A stretch of 64,000 bases of DNA from contig MPCW01000013.1 of assembly GCA_001874325.1 (NCBI GenBank), forward strand, positions 1 through 64,000. The letters are read 5' to 3'. Below the pieces are notes generated by a model. That model had not been told where the DNA came from, ran no database searches, and saw only the letters and a list, made by a program, of their open reading frames with translations. Shown one piece after another: positions 25,196-31,674 of the stretch (positions are counted from its first letter, which is position 1; every line of letters starts with the position of its first letter). The translations under genes were made by a program, and so were the position numbers. The DNA is from Flavobacterium sp. MedPE-SWcel (lineage in GTDB: Bacteria > Bacteroidota > Bacteroidia > Flavobacteriales > Flavobacteriaceae).

Positions 25196-25915
25196 CTATA
25201 ATTGAAATATTTTAAGCTGAGGGTATAACTCAGCTATTTTATCTAACTGAGCACCTATAATCTCTTTAGCTTGCACATCAATAAACTCTTTCAATTCAGG
25301 CGATATAAGCGCACAACCATAAGTATCAGCATCTACTTCAATTTCTATTTTTATACGCTCAGGATCTTGCCCTACGAATACTGGTAGGTTTAAATAAAAC
25401 TCAGCAGGTATATTACTTTCAATAACTTCTTGCGAAACCAGTACGCGCGCACTACCTCTTTTATCATCGGCCGCTTCAAGGGCTTTTTGAGCTTTTACCT
25501 TTATATTTCTAAGTGCAGCTACGAGCTTTAAAGCCAAACCTTTATCATCAAAATAATGGCGATTCATATTTATAAAATCAGCTAATTCTTTATGCTCATA
25601 CACACGACCTTTATTAATTTGCCAGTTCAATAACTCAGGGTGTAACTTTAGCACTCCATTAACGGTATCATAATTTTCACGGCGCGCGGCATAAAATAAA
25701 TCCAAATAAAGACCTTCATAAGAGTACTGAACCTTCGAGTTCTTTATTTCATCAGGATCAATACCTTCTTTACCTAAATATTCGGCTACTGAACCTATAG
25801 TAGCACCCTGTACTATAACAGCACTAGGTACATGAACATCATTAGCTTTACCTTCACGAATAACAAGCTCTTTAACACCTTCTTCTACTGTAACTTTTAC
25901 ATTCTGATTTTCCAT
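25196..25915 (-). CDS. phage early protein, possibly DUF2303/YfdQ-like
   Basis: 239 residues, no signal or membrane segment. It has an HELADFINMNRHYFDDKGLAL-like stretch in the middle and a C-terminal part ISPELKEFIDVQAKEIIGAQL; the general course resembles the YfdQ (DUF2303) proteins of temperate siphophages, but I am not certain. It follows a coiled-coil protein gene by 13 bp in the early operon; such pairs often serve recombination or anti-host roles. The function is unknown. Confidence 0.55.
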   Translation of the reverse strand: MENQNVKVTVEEGVKELVIREGKANDVHVPSAVIVQGATIGSVAEYLGKEGIDPDEIKNSKVQYSYEGLYLDLFYAARRENYDTVNGVLKLHPELLNWQINKGRVYEHKELADFINMNRHYFDDKGLALKLVAALRNIKVKAQKALEAADDKRGSARVLVSQEVIESNIPAEFYLNLPVFVGQDPERIKIEIEVDADTYGCALISPELKEFIDVQAKEIIGAQLDKIAELYPQLKIFQL

Positions 25916-25928
25916 TTTTTTATATTAA

Positions 25929-26360
25929 TTAAGAATTAGCAAGTTTTCTAACTGAATTATCTATAATACTGTACTGCCTTTCGTTAGGGAGTAGCGCACG
26001 TTCTAAAAGCAAAGCACCTTCTTTACTATACACGCCCATACGTTCATGTTCTTCATCTTTCAGCAAGTACACAGTATCTACTACTTCTTCACTACGGGTG
26101 CGTATTTCTTGCAATACCGCATTGTTTTCATTTTCTAAAGGTTTAGCATCAGCTTTATACTTATCGCGAGCCTCTTTCAATTCCTGTTTAGCCACATCAA
26201 TTTTTATCATGTTTTGACTAAGAGTTGTTTGCCTATCCTGCAATTCACCTTGTTCTAACTCACGGGTGTAACTGTAATTTTTTTCGACTTTAAAAGCACT
26301 AGCTTCTAAAATTTCTAATCGTTCGGCATCCGAACAATCTTTTGCAATTTGTTTTTCCAT
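25929..26360 (-). CDS. phage early coiled-coil protein, unknown function
   Basis: 143 residues. About residues 40-105 form a long charged helix (QNMIKIDVAKQELKEARDKYKADAKPL ... LQEIRTRSEEVVDTVYLLKDEEHERMG), followed by a short compact end (YSKEGALLLERALLPNERQYSI). No recognised family. Encoded 13 bp before the previous protein's gene, in the same early transcript. Confidence 0.55.
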   Translation of the reverse strand: MEKQIAKDCSDAERLEILEASAFKVEKNYSYTRELEQGELQDRQTTLSQNMIKIDVAKQELKEARDKYKADAKPLENENNAVLQEIRTRSEEVVDTVYLLKDEEHERMGVYSKEGALLLERALLPNERQYSIIDNSVRKLANS

Positions 26361-26381
26361 AATTATTTAATAGTTTTAAGT

Positions 26382-26624
26382 TTAATATCTTTCTGCACAC
26401 ACTTGGCATTTAAAAGGAAAATCAGGGTGCTTTTCATCACACACTAAAAACTTATTACAGTCGTGCACCACAGTGGCTTTTTTAATAGCTAGTTCATTAC
26501 GAACCACTACTTTTACAAACCATATTACAACTACCAGTATCAAAAGCATATAAATTGCCATTACTACTACTAGCGGCATAAATAATTCACTATCTATCAT
26601 ATTAATATCAATTTTGTTTTTCAT
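26382..26624 (-). CDS. small membrane protein with zinc-ribbon-like tail
   Basis: 80 residues: one membrane segment (about 15-40, very hydrophobic MPLVVVMAIYMLLILVVVIW), then a cytoplasmic tail with four cysteines (CNKFLVC ... CQVC) that could bind a metal. Encoded in the phage early region. It shares the C...CxxC habit with the next small gene (26725-26949), although they are not alike overall. Confidence 0.55.
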   Translation of the reverse strand: MKNKIDINMIDSELFMPLVVVMAIYMLLILVVVIWFVKVVVRNELAIKKATVVHDCNKFLVCDEKHPDFPFKCQVCAERY

Positions 26625-26724
26625 GTATTTAGTTGTTTGGAATTAGATGTTTTATCAAAAAAATAGCTCCCTTAACTCGTTTTGAACGTAGCTACATAAA
26701 TAGCAGCTAAGGGAAGGGGGAACG
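26625..26724. other. structured intergenic gap in the early region
   Basis: About 100 bp with an inverted repeat CTCCCTTA (26671-26678) / TAAGGGA (26708-26714), separated by 29 nt, able to form a long hairpin. No gene is seen. It may be a leaky terminator or mRNA processing structure. Confidence 0.35.
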
Positions 26725-26949
26725 TTATATTATTTTACTACAGTCGCCACACCAGGTAATACTACCATGACCACGCTCGTTACAAACACGTTTATTATCA
26801 CATTTTTTAAACTTGATTTCTTTACCTATACGAGCATTAAGCGGCTCACCATTGCGAGCTTTTACTTCAGCCATATATTTTAAGTTTATCCGTAAAGCTT
26901 TTGCATTTTGTTTTTGCAACTCAGGCGATATGTTTCTCTTTTTACCCAT
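26725..26949 (-). CDS. small Cys-containing phage protein
   Basis: 74 residues, basic N-terminus (GKKRNISPELQKQNAKAL) and a C-terminal cysteine cluster (CDNKRVCNERGHGSITWCGDC) which may bind zinc. No family recognised. Encoded 4 bp after the next gene in the early operon. Confidence 0.55.
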   Translation of the reverse strand: MGKKRNISPELQKQNAKALRINLKYMAEVKARNGEPLNARIGKEIKFKKCDNKRVCNERGHGSITWCGDCSKII

Positions 26950-26953
26950 AGTT

Positions 26954-27265
26954 TCACAAATAATCGTTTCGTACTAAAAAAGAGGTTGCTATTTTGCGCA
27001 CTCCGCTAGTCGTTTTATATATCTCATCAGATTTTATAACTCCTTCATCAATCCAGCGTTGTAAACCCGATTTTGATTTTATAGGCAATACATCTATCTC
27101 TAATATTTGCTTAAATGTTAGGTGTGTTTTTTTAGTATACCTACGGCGTAACTCATTAATTTTTAAAGCATTTGTAGCTGCAAGTTGTTCAGCTTTTACA
27201 ATAACTAACCCTTCAGCTTTTAGCTTATCCATAAATACATCTATATCTATAAGGTTAGGCTGCAT
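26954..27265 (-). CDS. small phage early protein with DNA-binding look
   Basis: 103 residues. The C-terminal half (LPIKSKSGLQRWIDEGVIKSDEIYKTTSGVRKI) resembles the helix-turn-helix of MerR/excisionase-like small proteins that choose between alternatives by a short winged helix. It lies one base after the first early gene (27267). It could be an excisionase or early regulator; no clear family. Confidence 0.5.
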   Translation of the reverse strand: MQPNLIDIDVFMDKLKAEGLVIVKAEQLAATNALKINELRRRYTKKTHLTFKQILEIDVLPIKSKSGLQRWIDEGVIKSDEIYKTTSGVRKIATSFLVRNDYL

Positions 27266-27266
27266 A

Positions 27267-27515
27267 CTATTCTTTATTAAGTTGATCTAACACAGAGCTG
27301 ACTTTTGCAATCATATCATCTGATACATTACGAAAGTGCCAAAAGTTTGTAATTCTCTCTTTTGTAACATCAGGATAATAAGATCTAATCAAGGTTGATA
27401 TAGCTGGTAGAGTAGAAAAACCTTTATCAAAAAAAACATCTAAAAGGTTTAATGCCTCTTGTACATTATCCATCCTTTTTTTTGTTTTTTTTTCTGTTCT
27501 TGTTAATACTGTCAT
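27267..27515 (-). CDS. first early gene, candidate Cro-like regulator
   Basis: 82 residues (68 if translation starts at ATG 27473). Contains STLIRSYYPDVTKERITNFWHFRNVSDDMIAKVSSVLDQL, a compact helical pattern that fits a small DNA-binding protein. It is the first gene read from the minus-strand promoter of the switch region, diverging from the repressor gene, which is the usual place of Cro. The role is inferred from position only. Confidence 0.5.
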   Translation of the reverse strand: MTVLTRTEKKTKKRMDNVQEALNLLDVFFDKGFSTLPAISTLIRSYYPDVTKERITNFWHFRNVSDDMIAKVSSVLDQLNKE

Positions 27516-27528
27516 AGTTACATTTAGT

Positions 27529-27578
27529 TATATTTGTCACTAACACCTTGTACAGGGTGTTTTATAGTTACAAATATA
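27529..27578. promoter_or_regulatory. lysogeny switch: two facing -7 boxes around a palindromic operator
   Basis: TATATTTG at 27529-27536 (plus strand, toward the repressor) and TATATTTG on the minus strand at 27571-27578 (toward the early genes) match the Bacteroidota -7 consensus. Between them lies AACACCTTGTACAGGGTGTT (27542-27561), a 20-bp palindrome with one mismatched pair. The outer arms, TATATTTGTCACTA and TAGTTACAAATATA, are inverted copies differing at one base. Each start site would lie inside the other transcript's leader, so the promoters exclude each other. A second perfect palindrome, AAAAAGTATTACTTTTT, is at 27592-27608. Confidence 0.6.
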
Positions 27579-27627
27579 TCTAAAAAGTTACAAAAAGTAT
27601 TACTTTTTATACCTTTTTAATTTAAAA

Positions 27628-28044
27628 ATGTTTCAAATGATTGATATACAGAATATTACAGACAAGGAACTGCATGATAAAATTGTAGAATATTGTAATT
27701 TAAATGGAATAACAGGTTATGATATATCCAAAAACACAGGAGTATCAAAAAATCAAGCTGCAAATATTCTTAAAAATGAAACCGTAAACCCAAGAAGAAC
27801 AACGCTTTTAAAAATATGGAACTATATTTCTAATATAGAAAGTGGAATTATAAAAACTGAACCAAAACAGACTACCACAACTGAATTAGAGAAATATTTA
27901 GCCCTAAGTAATAAGATAATAGAGCTACAACAGGATAATATGGATTTTTTAAAGCGTGAGCGTGAGTATATAAAAACCATTATGCAATTAAAGAAAGTAC
28001 TAGAGCAACATAATATAGATTACAGCCATATAACCCCTGAGTAA
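27628..28044 (+). CDS. prophage HTH repressor (CI-like)
   Basis: 138 residues (an ATG at 27640 is a possible alternative). Residues 10-65 form a HTH of the XRE/lambda type: HDKIVEYCNLNGITGYDISKNTGVSKNQAANILKNETVNPRRTTLLKIWNYI. The C-terminal part is a coiled coil (LEKYLALSNKIIELQQDNMDFLKREREYI), which would make it a dimer; there is no peptidase domain of the LexA/CI type, so induction would not work by RecA-stimulated self-cleavage. It diverges from the early operon and should bind the palindromes in the gap. Confidence 0.78.
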   Translation: MFQMIDIQNITDKELHDKIVEYCNLNGITGYDISKNTGVSKNQAANILKNETVNPRRTTLLKIWNYISNIESGIIKTEPKQTTTTELEKYLALSNKIIELQQDNMDFLKREREYIKTIMQLKKVLEQHNIDYSHITPE

Positions 28045-28048
28045 TTTT

Positions 28049-28056
28049 TATATTTG
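28049..28056 (+). promoter_or_regulatory. -7 box of the first cargo gene
   Basis: TATATTTG matches the Bacteroidota -7 consensus and sits 22 nt before the ATG at 28078. It suggests that the cargo gene has its own promoter, active in the lysogen, and that translation starts at 28078 and not at the in-frame upstream codon 28054. Confidence 0.45.
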
Positions 28057-28077
28057 AGCACTAAAAGATTACTAAAT

Positions 28078-28647
28078 ATGAAAAAATTACTGTTTGTTCT
28101 ATTATTTATACCAATTCTTGTTAATAGTCAAGAGATAAAAATCGAATTTGACGAATTCGAAAAATCAACAACCGTTACTTCTGAATTTTTTAAGAATGGA
28201 AAATTTGACTTGAAACAATCAGCAGGTAAAAATAGATTCTTTAGTTTAAATGCTTTATACTATAAACCTAAAAACAAAGAAGGTTATTTTTTTATAGATA
28301 TTTTACTTGTTTCCGAAGCATCTAAAATTACCTGCCTAAGTGAATATAAAGGTAAAATAACATTTTTATTAGAAAATGATACCACATTAGAATGTCTACA
28401 AATAAGTCGTACGGATTGTGATAGTGGTCTTATTGGAGCTAGGTATATTGCTGCACCAAGTATGAAAGTAGTAAGTTATGCATTTACAAGTAGTCATTTT
28501 TTATTATTAAGTCATCTTAGTATAAAAAAGATCAGAATTGCAACTACAGACGGAAATATCGATATTGAAATTGATGAAGACTATAAAGAATATCTAAAAA
28601 ATTGTTTTAAAAAAGTTCATGACAAAGGAGAGGAGCTTAAACAATAA
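28078..28647 (+). CDS. secreted prophage cargo protein, copy 1
   Basis: 189 residues from ATG 28078. A clear signal peptide (KKLLFVLLFIPILVNSQ) without lipobox Cys, so it is exported. The mature part has a CLSEYKGKITFLLENDTTLECLQ stretch, a further Cys (RTDCDSG), and near the end KKIRIATTDGNIDIEI. It is a paralogue of the next gene (188 residues; same motif series). A third, more distant relative is encoded on the chromosome at 31101-31670. The place between repressor and integrase is a typical site of lysogenic conversion genes. The function is unknown; superinfection exclusion or cell-surface change are possibilities. Confidence 0.7.
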   Translation: MKKLLFVLLFIPILVNSQEIKIEFDEFEKSTTVTSEFFKNGKFDLKQSAGKNRFFSLNALYYKPKNKEGYFFIDILLVSEASKITCLSEYKGKITFLLENDTTLECLQISRTDCDSGLIGARYIAAPSMKVVSYAFTSSHFLLLSHLSIKKIRIATTDGNIDIEIDEDYKEYLKNCFKKVHDKGEELKQ

Positions 28648-28683
28648 CTTTATACAAAGCTTCATCACGCATTGCTTCAGCGG
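28637..28683 (-). pseudogene. leftover 3' end of an integrase gene
   Basis: About 36 of 41 bases match the true integrase 3' end at 29300-29345. On the minus strand it reads EAMRDEALYKVIV and a stop, against EAMRDEALYRVIA in the intact gene, with several silent changes. Its stop overlaps the stop of cargo copy 1 by 11 bases, exactly as the intact integrase overlaps cargo copy 2. It is the scar of a tandem duplication or of recombination with a related phage. Confidence 0.75.
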
Positions 28684-28743
28684 AATTTAAAGTTTACTAT
28701 AACCAAATTACTTAGCATTATTCTATTACATAATTTCACTATA

Positions 28744-29310
28744 ATGAAAAAAATATTTTTACTATTTCTATTTGCACATACATTAATCTTACAAAGTCAA
28801 GAGTTAAAAACTGAAACAGATAAAACTAATGAAATAATAATCACTACCGAACTTTTAGTTGATGGAAAACTCGATTTAGACAAATCCGTAGGGAAAGATA
28901 GAGTTCTATTTGTATTACCCGTATTCCAAAAACCCGTGGACCTAGAGGGTTTTTATAGTGTGGATATTGTTTTTGACACAAAACAATTAAAGGTTTGTTT
29001 AGACCAATTAAGTGGTAAAACAATATTTTATTTTGATGATGATAGTACTTTAGAATGTGCACAGTTAGTGCCTAAGGTATGCAAATCAACACTTCTAGGT
29101 TGTAGATTTTTAGCAGGTAAAAGTATGGATTCGTTTGGTTATGATTATACAAAAAATGAATTCATGAAATTATGCAATAAAACCATATCAAAAATTAGAG
29201 TAGTAACTACTGAAGGTAACATTGATATTGAAATAAAAGATGATTATAAACAGTTTTTACAAAACAGCTTTATAAAAGTTAGTAAAAAAGCTAATGAATT
29301 TATGCAATAA
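28744..29310 (+). CDS. secreted prophage cargo protein, copy 2
   Basis: 188 residues from ATG 28744 (the signal peptide KKIFLLFLFAHTLILQSQ begins there; the longer reading frame from 28672 would run through the integrase scar). Same architecture as copy 1: LKVCLDQLSGKTIFYFDDDSTLECAQ, VCKSTLLGCRF and SKIRVVTTEGNIDIEI. Copies share these motifs but have diverged widely elsewhere, so the duplication is not recent or came from a related phage. The gene overlaps the convergent integrase by 11 bases. Confidence 0.7.
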   Translation: MKKIFLLFLFAHTLILQSQELKTETDKTNEIIITTELLVDGKLDLDKSVGKDRVLFVLPVFQKPVDLEGFYSVDIVFDTKQLKVCLDQLSGKTIFYFDDDSTLECAQLVPKVCKSTLLGCRFLAGKSMDSFGYDYTKNEFMKLCNKTISKIRVVTTEGNIDIEIKDDYKQFLQNSFIKVSKKANEFMQ

Positions 29311-30520
29311 CCCTATATAACGCTTCATCACGCATTGCTTCAGGGTATCTATCTTTGTAATAATTATCTATTTCATCACGTTCGTGCCCTTGTAACTCAC
29401 GAAGTAAATCTTCATCAATACCCATTGTTTTTGCAATACTAGCAAAAGTGTGGCGTGCTACTTTGTGACCCCAAATACCACCAGCTCCGCTTAATTCAAT
29501 ACCGTGCTTTATTTGTGCCTTTTTTAAAGCATCATACGCTTTACGGCGGTGTGTTTTATAACCATCTACATCTTTACGCCAAGGGAATACGTATTCACCA
29601 TCTTGTTTATACTTATCAATAATAGTTTGAGCCTTTGGGTGTACTTTCAAGTCTATAGCAACACCGCTATTACCTTTATTACGATTAAAATATACACGAC
29701 CATTACGCAATTGTTCATTTTTAAGGTAGTATATATCCATATAATCAGCACCAGCAAAGTAATACTGTAATAACCAAAAATCAGTAAAACGGTATAGAGT
29801 AGGGTAGTCGTGCTCTATAACTTCTATCTTTTTAATCATTTCAGCACTCATATTTTTTTTACGTGCTGCATAACTTTTAACAGTAAGCCCCTTCATAACT
29901 CCTTCAAACGGGTTGCTAGCTTCAAACTCATGGATCTTTATAAACTTATTGTATAAAGCTCTTAGCGTGCGTAAATATAACGATACAGTCGATTTGCTAT
30001 TACCTTTTTGCAATCGCGCATCACGAAACTGCATTAATAACTTAAAAGTAATACCACTAAACTTTATACCAGGTGCAAATACATCAAATTCAATTAAAGC
30101 GCGCTCATATACTCGCGCATTACCACGTGCTTTATTAGCATTAATATAATCTTTACGCTTTTCATAAGAGTTAGCTGAGGCTTCTAGTTCAGATACTACA
30201 GCCATACCCATATCATTAAATGTACCTAAATCAACAGCTTTTTTTTCATTGAATAAATTCTCATATACCTCATTAATATCATCAGGGCGCGATAATAGTA
30301 TTTTTTTAGCCTTAGCTTTCCATACTTGTATTTTAGGTGCTAGTATATCATAATCAGGGTGGCGGCTCGATAATAGCTCTTCAGATGCTATCCAGTGCTC
30401 AGGTAGGCAATTACAAATTTTATATTTTTTGCGTTTACCTTTATGTGATAATATGAAAATAAGAGAATAGCCATTTTTGTTTAATGGCTCAGTAGTTAAG
30501 AGCTTTATATTTATAGTCAT
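29300..30520 (-). CDS. prophage tyrosine integrase
   Basis: 406 residues. An N-terminal arm-binding domain (first 90 residues with basic stretches), a SAM-like core-binding domain (about 90-195: ASANSYEKRKDYINANKARGNARVYERAL ... LMQFRDARLQ), and the catalytic domain. Catalytic positions near the end: ARHTFAS with Arg356, GHERDEIDNYY with His379 and the nucleophile Tyr387 or 388. The first box reads YYFAGADYMDIYYL without the usual Arg, as in many Bacteroidota integrases, and the HxxR box has a Lys (KVAR). It catalyses integration next to the tRNA-Arg gene 160 bp away. Confidence 0.92.
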   Translation of the reverse strand: MTINIKLLTTEPLNKNGYSLIFILSHKGKRKKYKICNCLPEHWIASEELLSSRHPDYDILAPKIQVWKAKAKKILLSRPDDINEVYENLFNEKKAVDLGTFNDMGMAVVSELEASANSYEKRKDYINANKARGNARVYERALIEFDVFAPGIKFSGITFKLLMQFRDARLQKGNSKSTVSLYLRTLRALYNKFIKIHEFEASNPFEGVMKGLTVKSYAARKKNMSAEMIKKIEVIEHDYPTLYRFTDFWLLQYYFAGADYMDIYYLKNEQLRNGRVYFNRNKGNSGVAIDLKVHPKAQTIIDKYKQDGEYVFPWRKDVDGYKTHRRKAYDALKKAQIKHGIELSGAGGIWGHKVARHTFASIAKTMGIDEDLLRELQGHERDEIDNYYKDRYPEAMRDEALYRVIA

Positions 30521-30524
30521 ATTT

Positions 30525-30575
30525 CAAGTGCAATTAATACTTTTACTATCAAGTGCAAGTGCAATACAAGTGCAG
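30525..30575. promoter_or_regulatory. integrase arm-type binding sites (right attachment region)
   Basis: Four copies of CAAGTGCA lie at 30525-30532, 30550-30557, 30556-30563 and 30567-30574. Clustered short direct repeats beside the integrase gene are the usual form of arm-type sites of tyrosine recombinases. They also lie in the leader of the integrase gene, so binding may regulate its expression. Confidence 0.5.
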
Positions 30576-30623
30576 ATAGAGTGTAAAAGTGTTTAAAAAA
30601 GACAAGTAAATATATAAAACTAT

Positions 30624-30646
30624 CGTTTACAAAAACATCATAAACG
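30624..30646. other. inverted repeat, possible attachment core
   Basis: CGTTTA and TAAACG, inverted, 11 bp apart, lie between the arm-type repeats and the tRNA-Arg terminator. This could be a core-type site for the integrase. No copy is seen at the left side of the prophage in this window, so the crossover may instead be within the tRNA 3' end. Confidence 0.3.
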
Positions 30647-30674
30647 CAAAAAAGCCCTGAAAATCAGGGCTTTT
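30647..30674 (-). terminator. terminator of the tRNA operon
   Basis: AAGCCCTGA / TCAGGGCTT stem with a 3-4 nt loop and T run on the minus strand, just after tRNA-Arg. It is symmetrical and could also stop transcripts from the prophage side. Confidence 0.8.
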
Positions 30675-30679
30675 AAGTG

Positions 30680-30753
<74 letters not shown>

Positions 30754-30784
30754 TTAAATCAATTAAGGATTTAATCTTTTTTCG

Positions 30785-30859
30785 TCGGGGTGGCAGGATT
30801 CGAACCTGCGACCTCCTCGTCCCAAACGAGGCGCGATGACCGGGCTACGCTACACCCCG
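30785..30859 (-). tRNA. tRNA-Pro (anticodon UGG)
   Basis: 75 nt on the minus strand: acceptor CGGGGTG with CACCCCG, anticodon loop TTTGGGA (UGG), T-arm GGTTCGAATCC. CCA is not encoded. Second gene of the three-tRNA operon. Confidence 0.96.
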
Positions 30860-30866
30860 AAAAAAG

Positions 30867-30950
30867 CGGAGAGACAGGGACTCGAACCCTGGCGACGGTT
30901 ACCCGTCGACAGATTAGCAATCTGCTCCGTTACCACTCCGGCACCTCTCC
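30867..30950 (-). tRNA. tRNA-Ser (anticodon GCU)
   Basis: 84 nt on the minus strand with a long variable arm (CGACGGGTAACCGTCG), as expected for serine; acceptor GGAGAGG with TCTCTCC, anticodon loop TTGCTAA (GCU), T-arm GGGTTCGAGTCC. First gene of the operon. CCA is not encoded. Confidence 0.96.
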
Positions 30951-30982
30951 TAATGCATCAGGTATTACCCTTTCTGCGGGTG

Positions 30983-31014
30983 CAAATATAAGACATTTTT
31001 TCGTTTGTTTGCAA
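30983..31014 (-). promoter_or_regulatory. promoter of the tRNA operon
   Basis: On the minus strand: TTG (31012-31014), 21 nt, then TATATTTG (30983-30990). It is a textbook Bacteroidota promoter (TTG, 17-23 nt, TAnnTTTG) about 30 bp before tRNA-Ser. Confidence 0.85.
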
Positions 31015-31100
31015 CTATTTTTAAAGGTTATTTTAATTTTTCAGCAATGTTAATTTAAAGTAATTAGTAGTCAGTGAAGTACGGGCTAAAAAAAATGAAA

Positions 31101-31670
31101 TTATTTTATACACTTTAGGTAATCTATAAAATACCTTTCAGGAAAATATTGTTTTTTCATTGTTTCACTGTTTAGTTCACTGCGTATTGGATAATCTACC
31201 GTATCGGTAGTGTACTTAACCCTGATAAAAGTAATAGGTGATTTTTCAATTTCTTCTAAAGAACCTTTTGTAAAAAGGAAACTACTTGATAGTATTCTAA
31301 TATTGTTTTTATTGATATCATCATATACAAGTTTTCCGCATTGATCATCTAAAGCATTAATAAGCGTTATTACTTTACCATTGGTAAGTTGTAAGTATAT
31401 TTTAGAAGCTTCACTTAAACAGTATAATTGAGGGAACTCTTTACTTTTAGCTAATAATTGAAAATTTAATAGGGGAGTACCATTATCATTGGTAAGAGAG
31501 AAAAAGATAAACTGAGAACTACCTCCAAATACTTTTTCATACATCATATAGTCTTTAGTAGTTTTTATATCATTACCATTCTCTTTGTTTTCAAAACTAT
31601 AATCACAGTTTGTTTGTGCATTGGTAAGTGTACTTATTGCTAGAATAAGTAGTATGTATATTCTTTTCAT
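31101..31670 (-). CDS. secreted protein of unknown function, relative of the prophage cargo proteins
   Basis: 189 residues. Signal peptide (KRIYILLILAISTLTNAQ). The mature part has PQLYCLSEASKIYLQLTNGKVITL, DDQCGK, and SPITFIRVKYTTDTVDYPI. These correspond in order to CLSEYKGKITFLLENDTTL, the later Cys and KKIRIATTDGNIDIEI of the two prophage genes at 28078 and 28744, and the lengths agree (188-189). It would be a distant relative on the other side of the tRNA operon. Encoded 4 bp after the methyltransferase gene, with which it seems co-transcribed. Confidence 0.65.
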   Translation of the reverse strand: MKRIYILLILAISTLTNAQTNCDYSFENKENGNDIKTTKDYMMYEKVFGGSSQFIFFSLTNDNGTPLLNFQLLAKSKEFPQLYCLSEASKIYLQLTNGKVITLINALDDQCGKLVYDDINKNNIRILSSSFLFTKGSLEEIEKSPITFIRVKYTTDTVDYPIRSELNSETMKKQYFPERYFIDYLKCIK

Positions 31671-31674
31671 TGTT

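Larger units (their letters stand above)
2648..30679. mobile_element. HK97-like cos-type siphovirus prophage
   Basis: A continuous set of phage modules: switch, replication, HNH-TerS-TerL packaging, portal-protease-capsid, connectors, tail, tape measure, tail tip and lysis, with a tyrosine integrase at the right end next to tRNA-Arg. About 28 kb is visible. All structural genes are open, apart from the programmed frameshift in the tail chaperone, so the element looks intact. The right end should lie between the integrase start (30520) and the tRNA-Arg 3' end (30680). No copy of that junction is seen at 1-2660, so the left limit given here is only the edge of the last recognisable phage gene. 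The defence pair may belong to the element. Confidence 0.85.

Noticed and set aside
30790..31053. Plus-strand reading frame of 87 codons starting MAGFEPATSSSQ
   Set aside because: It is antisense to tRNA-Pro and tRNA-Ser; such frames are well-known false genes made by tRNA complements.
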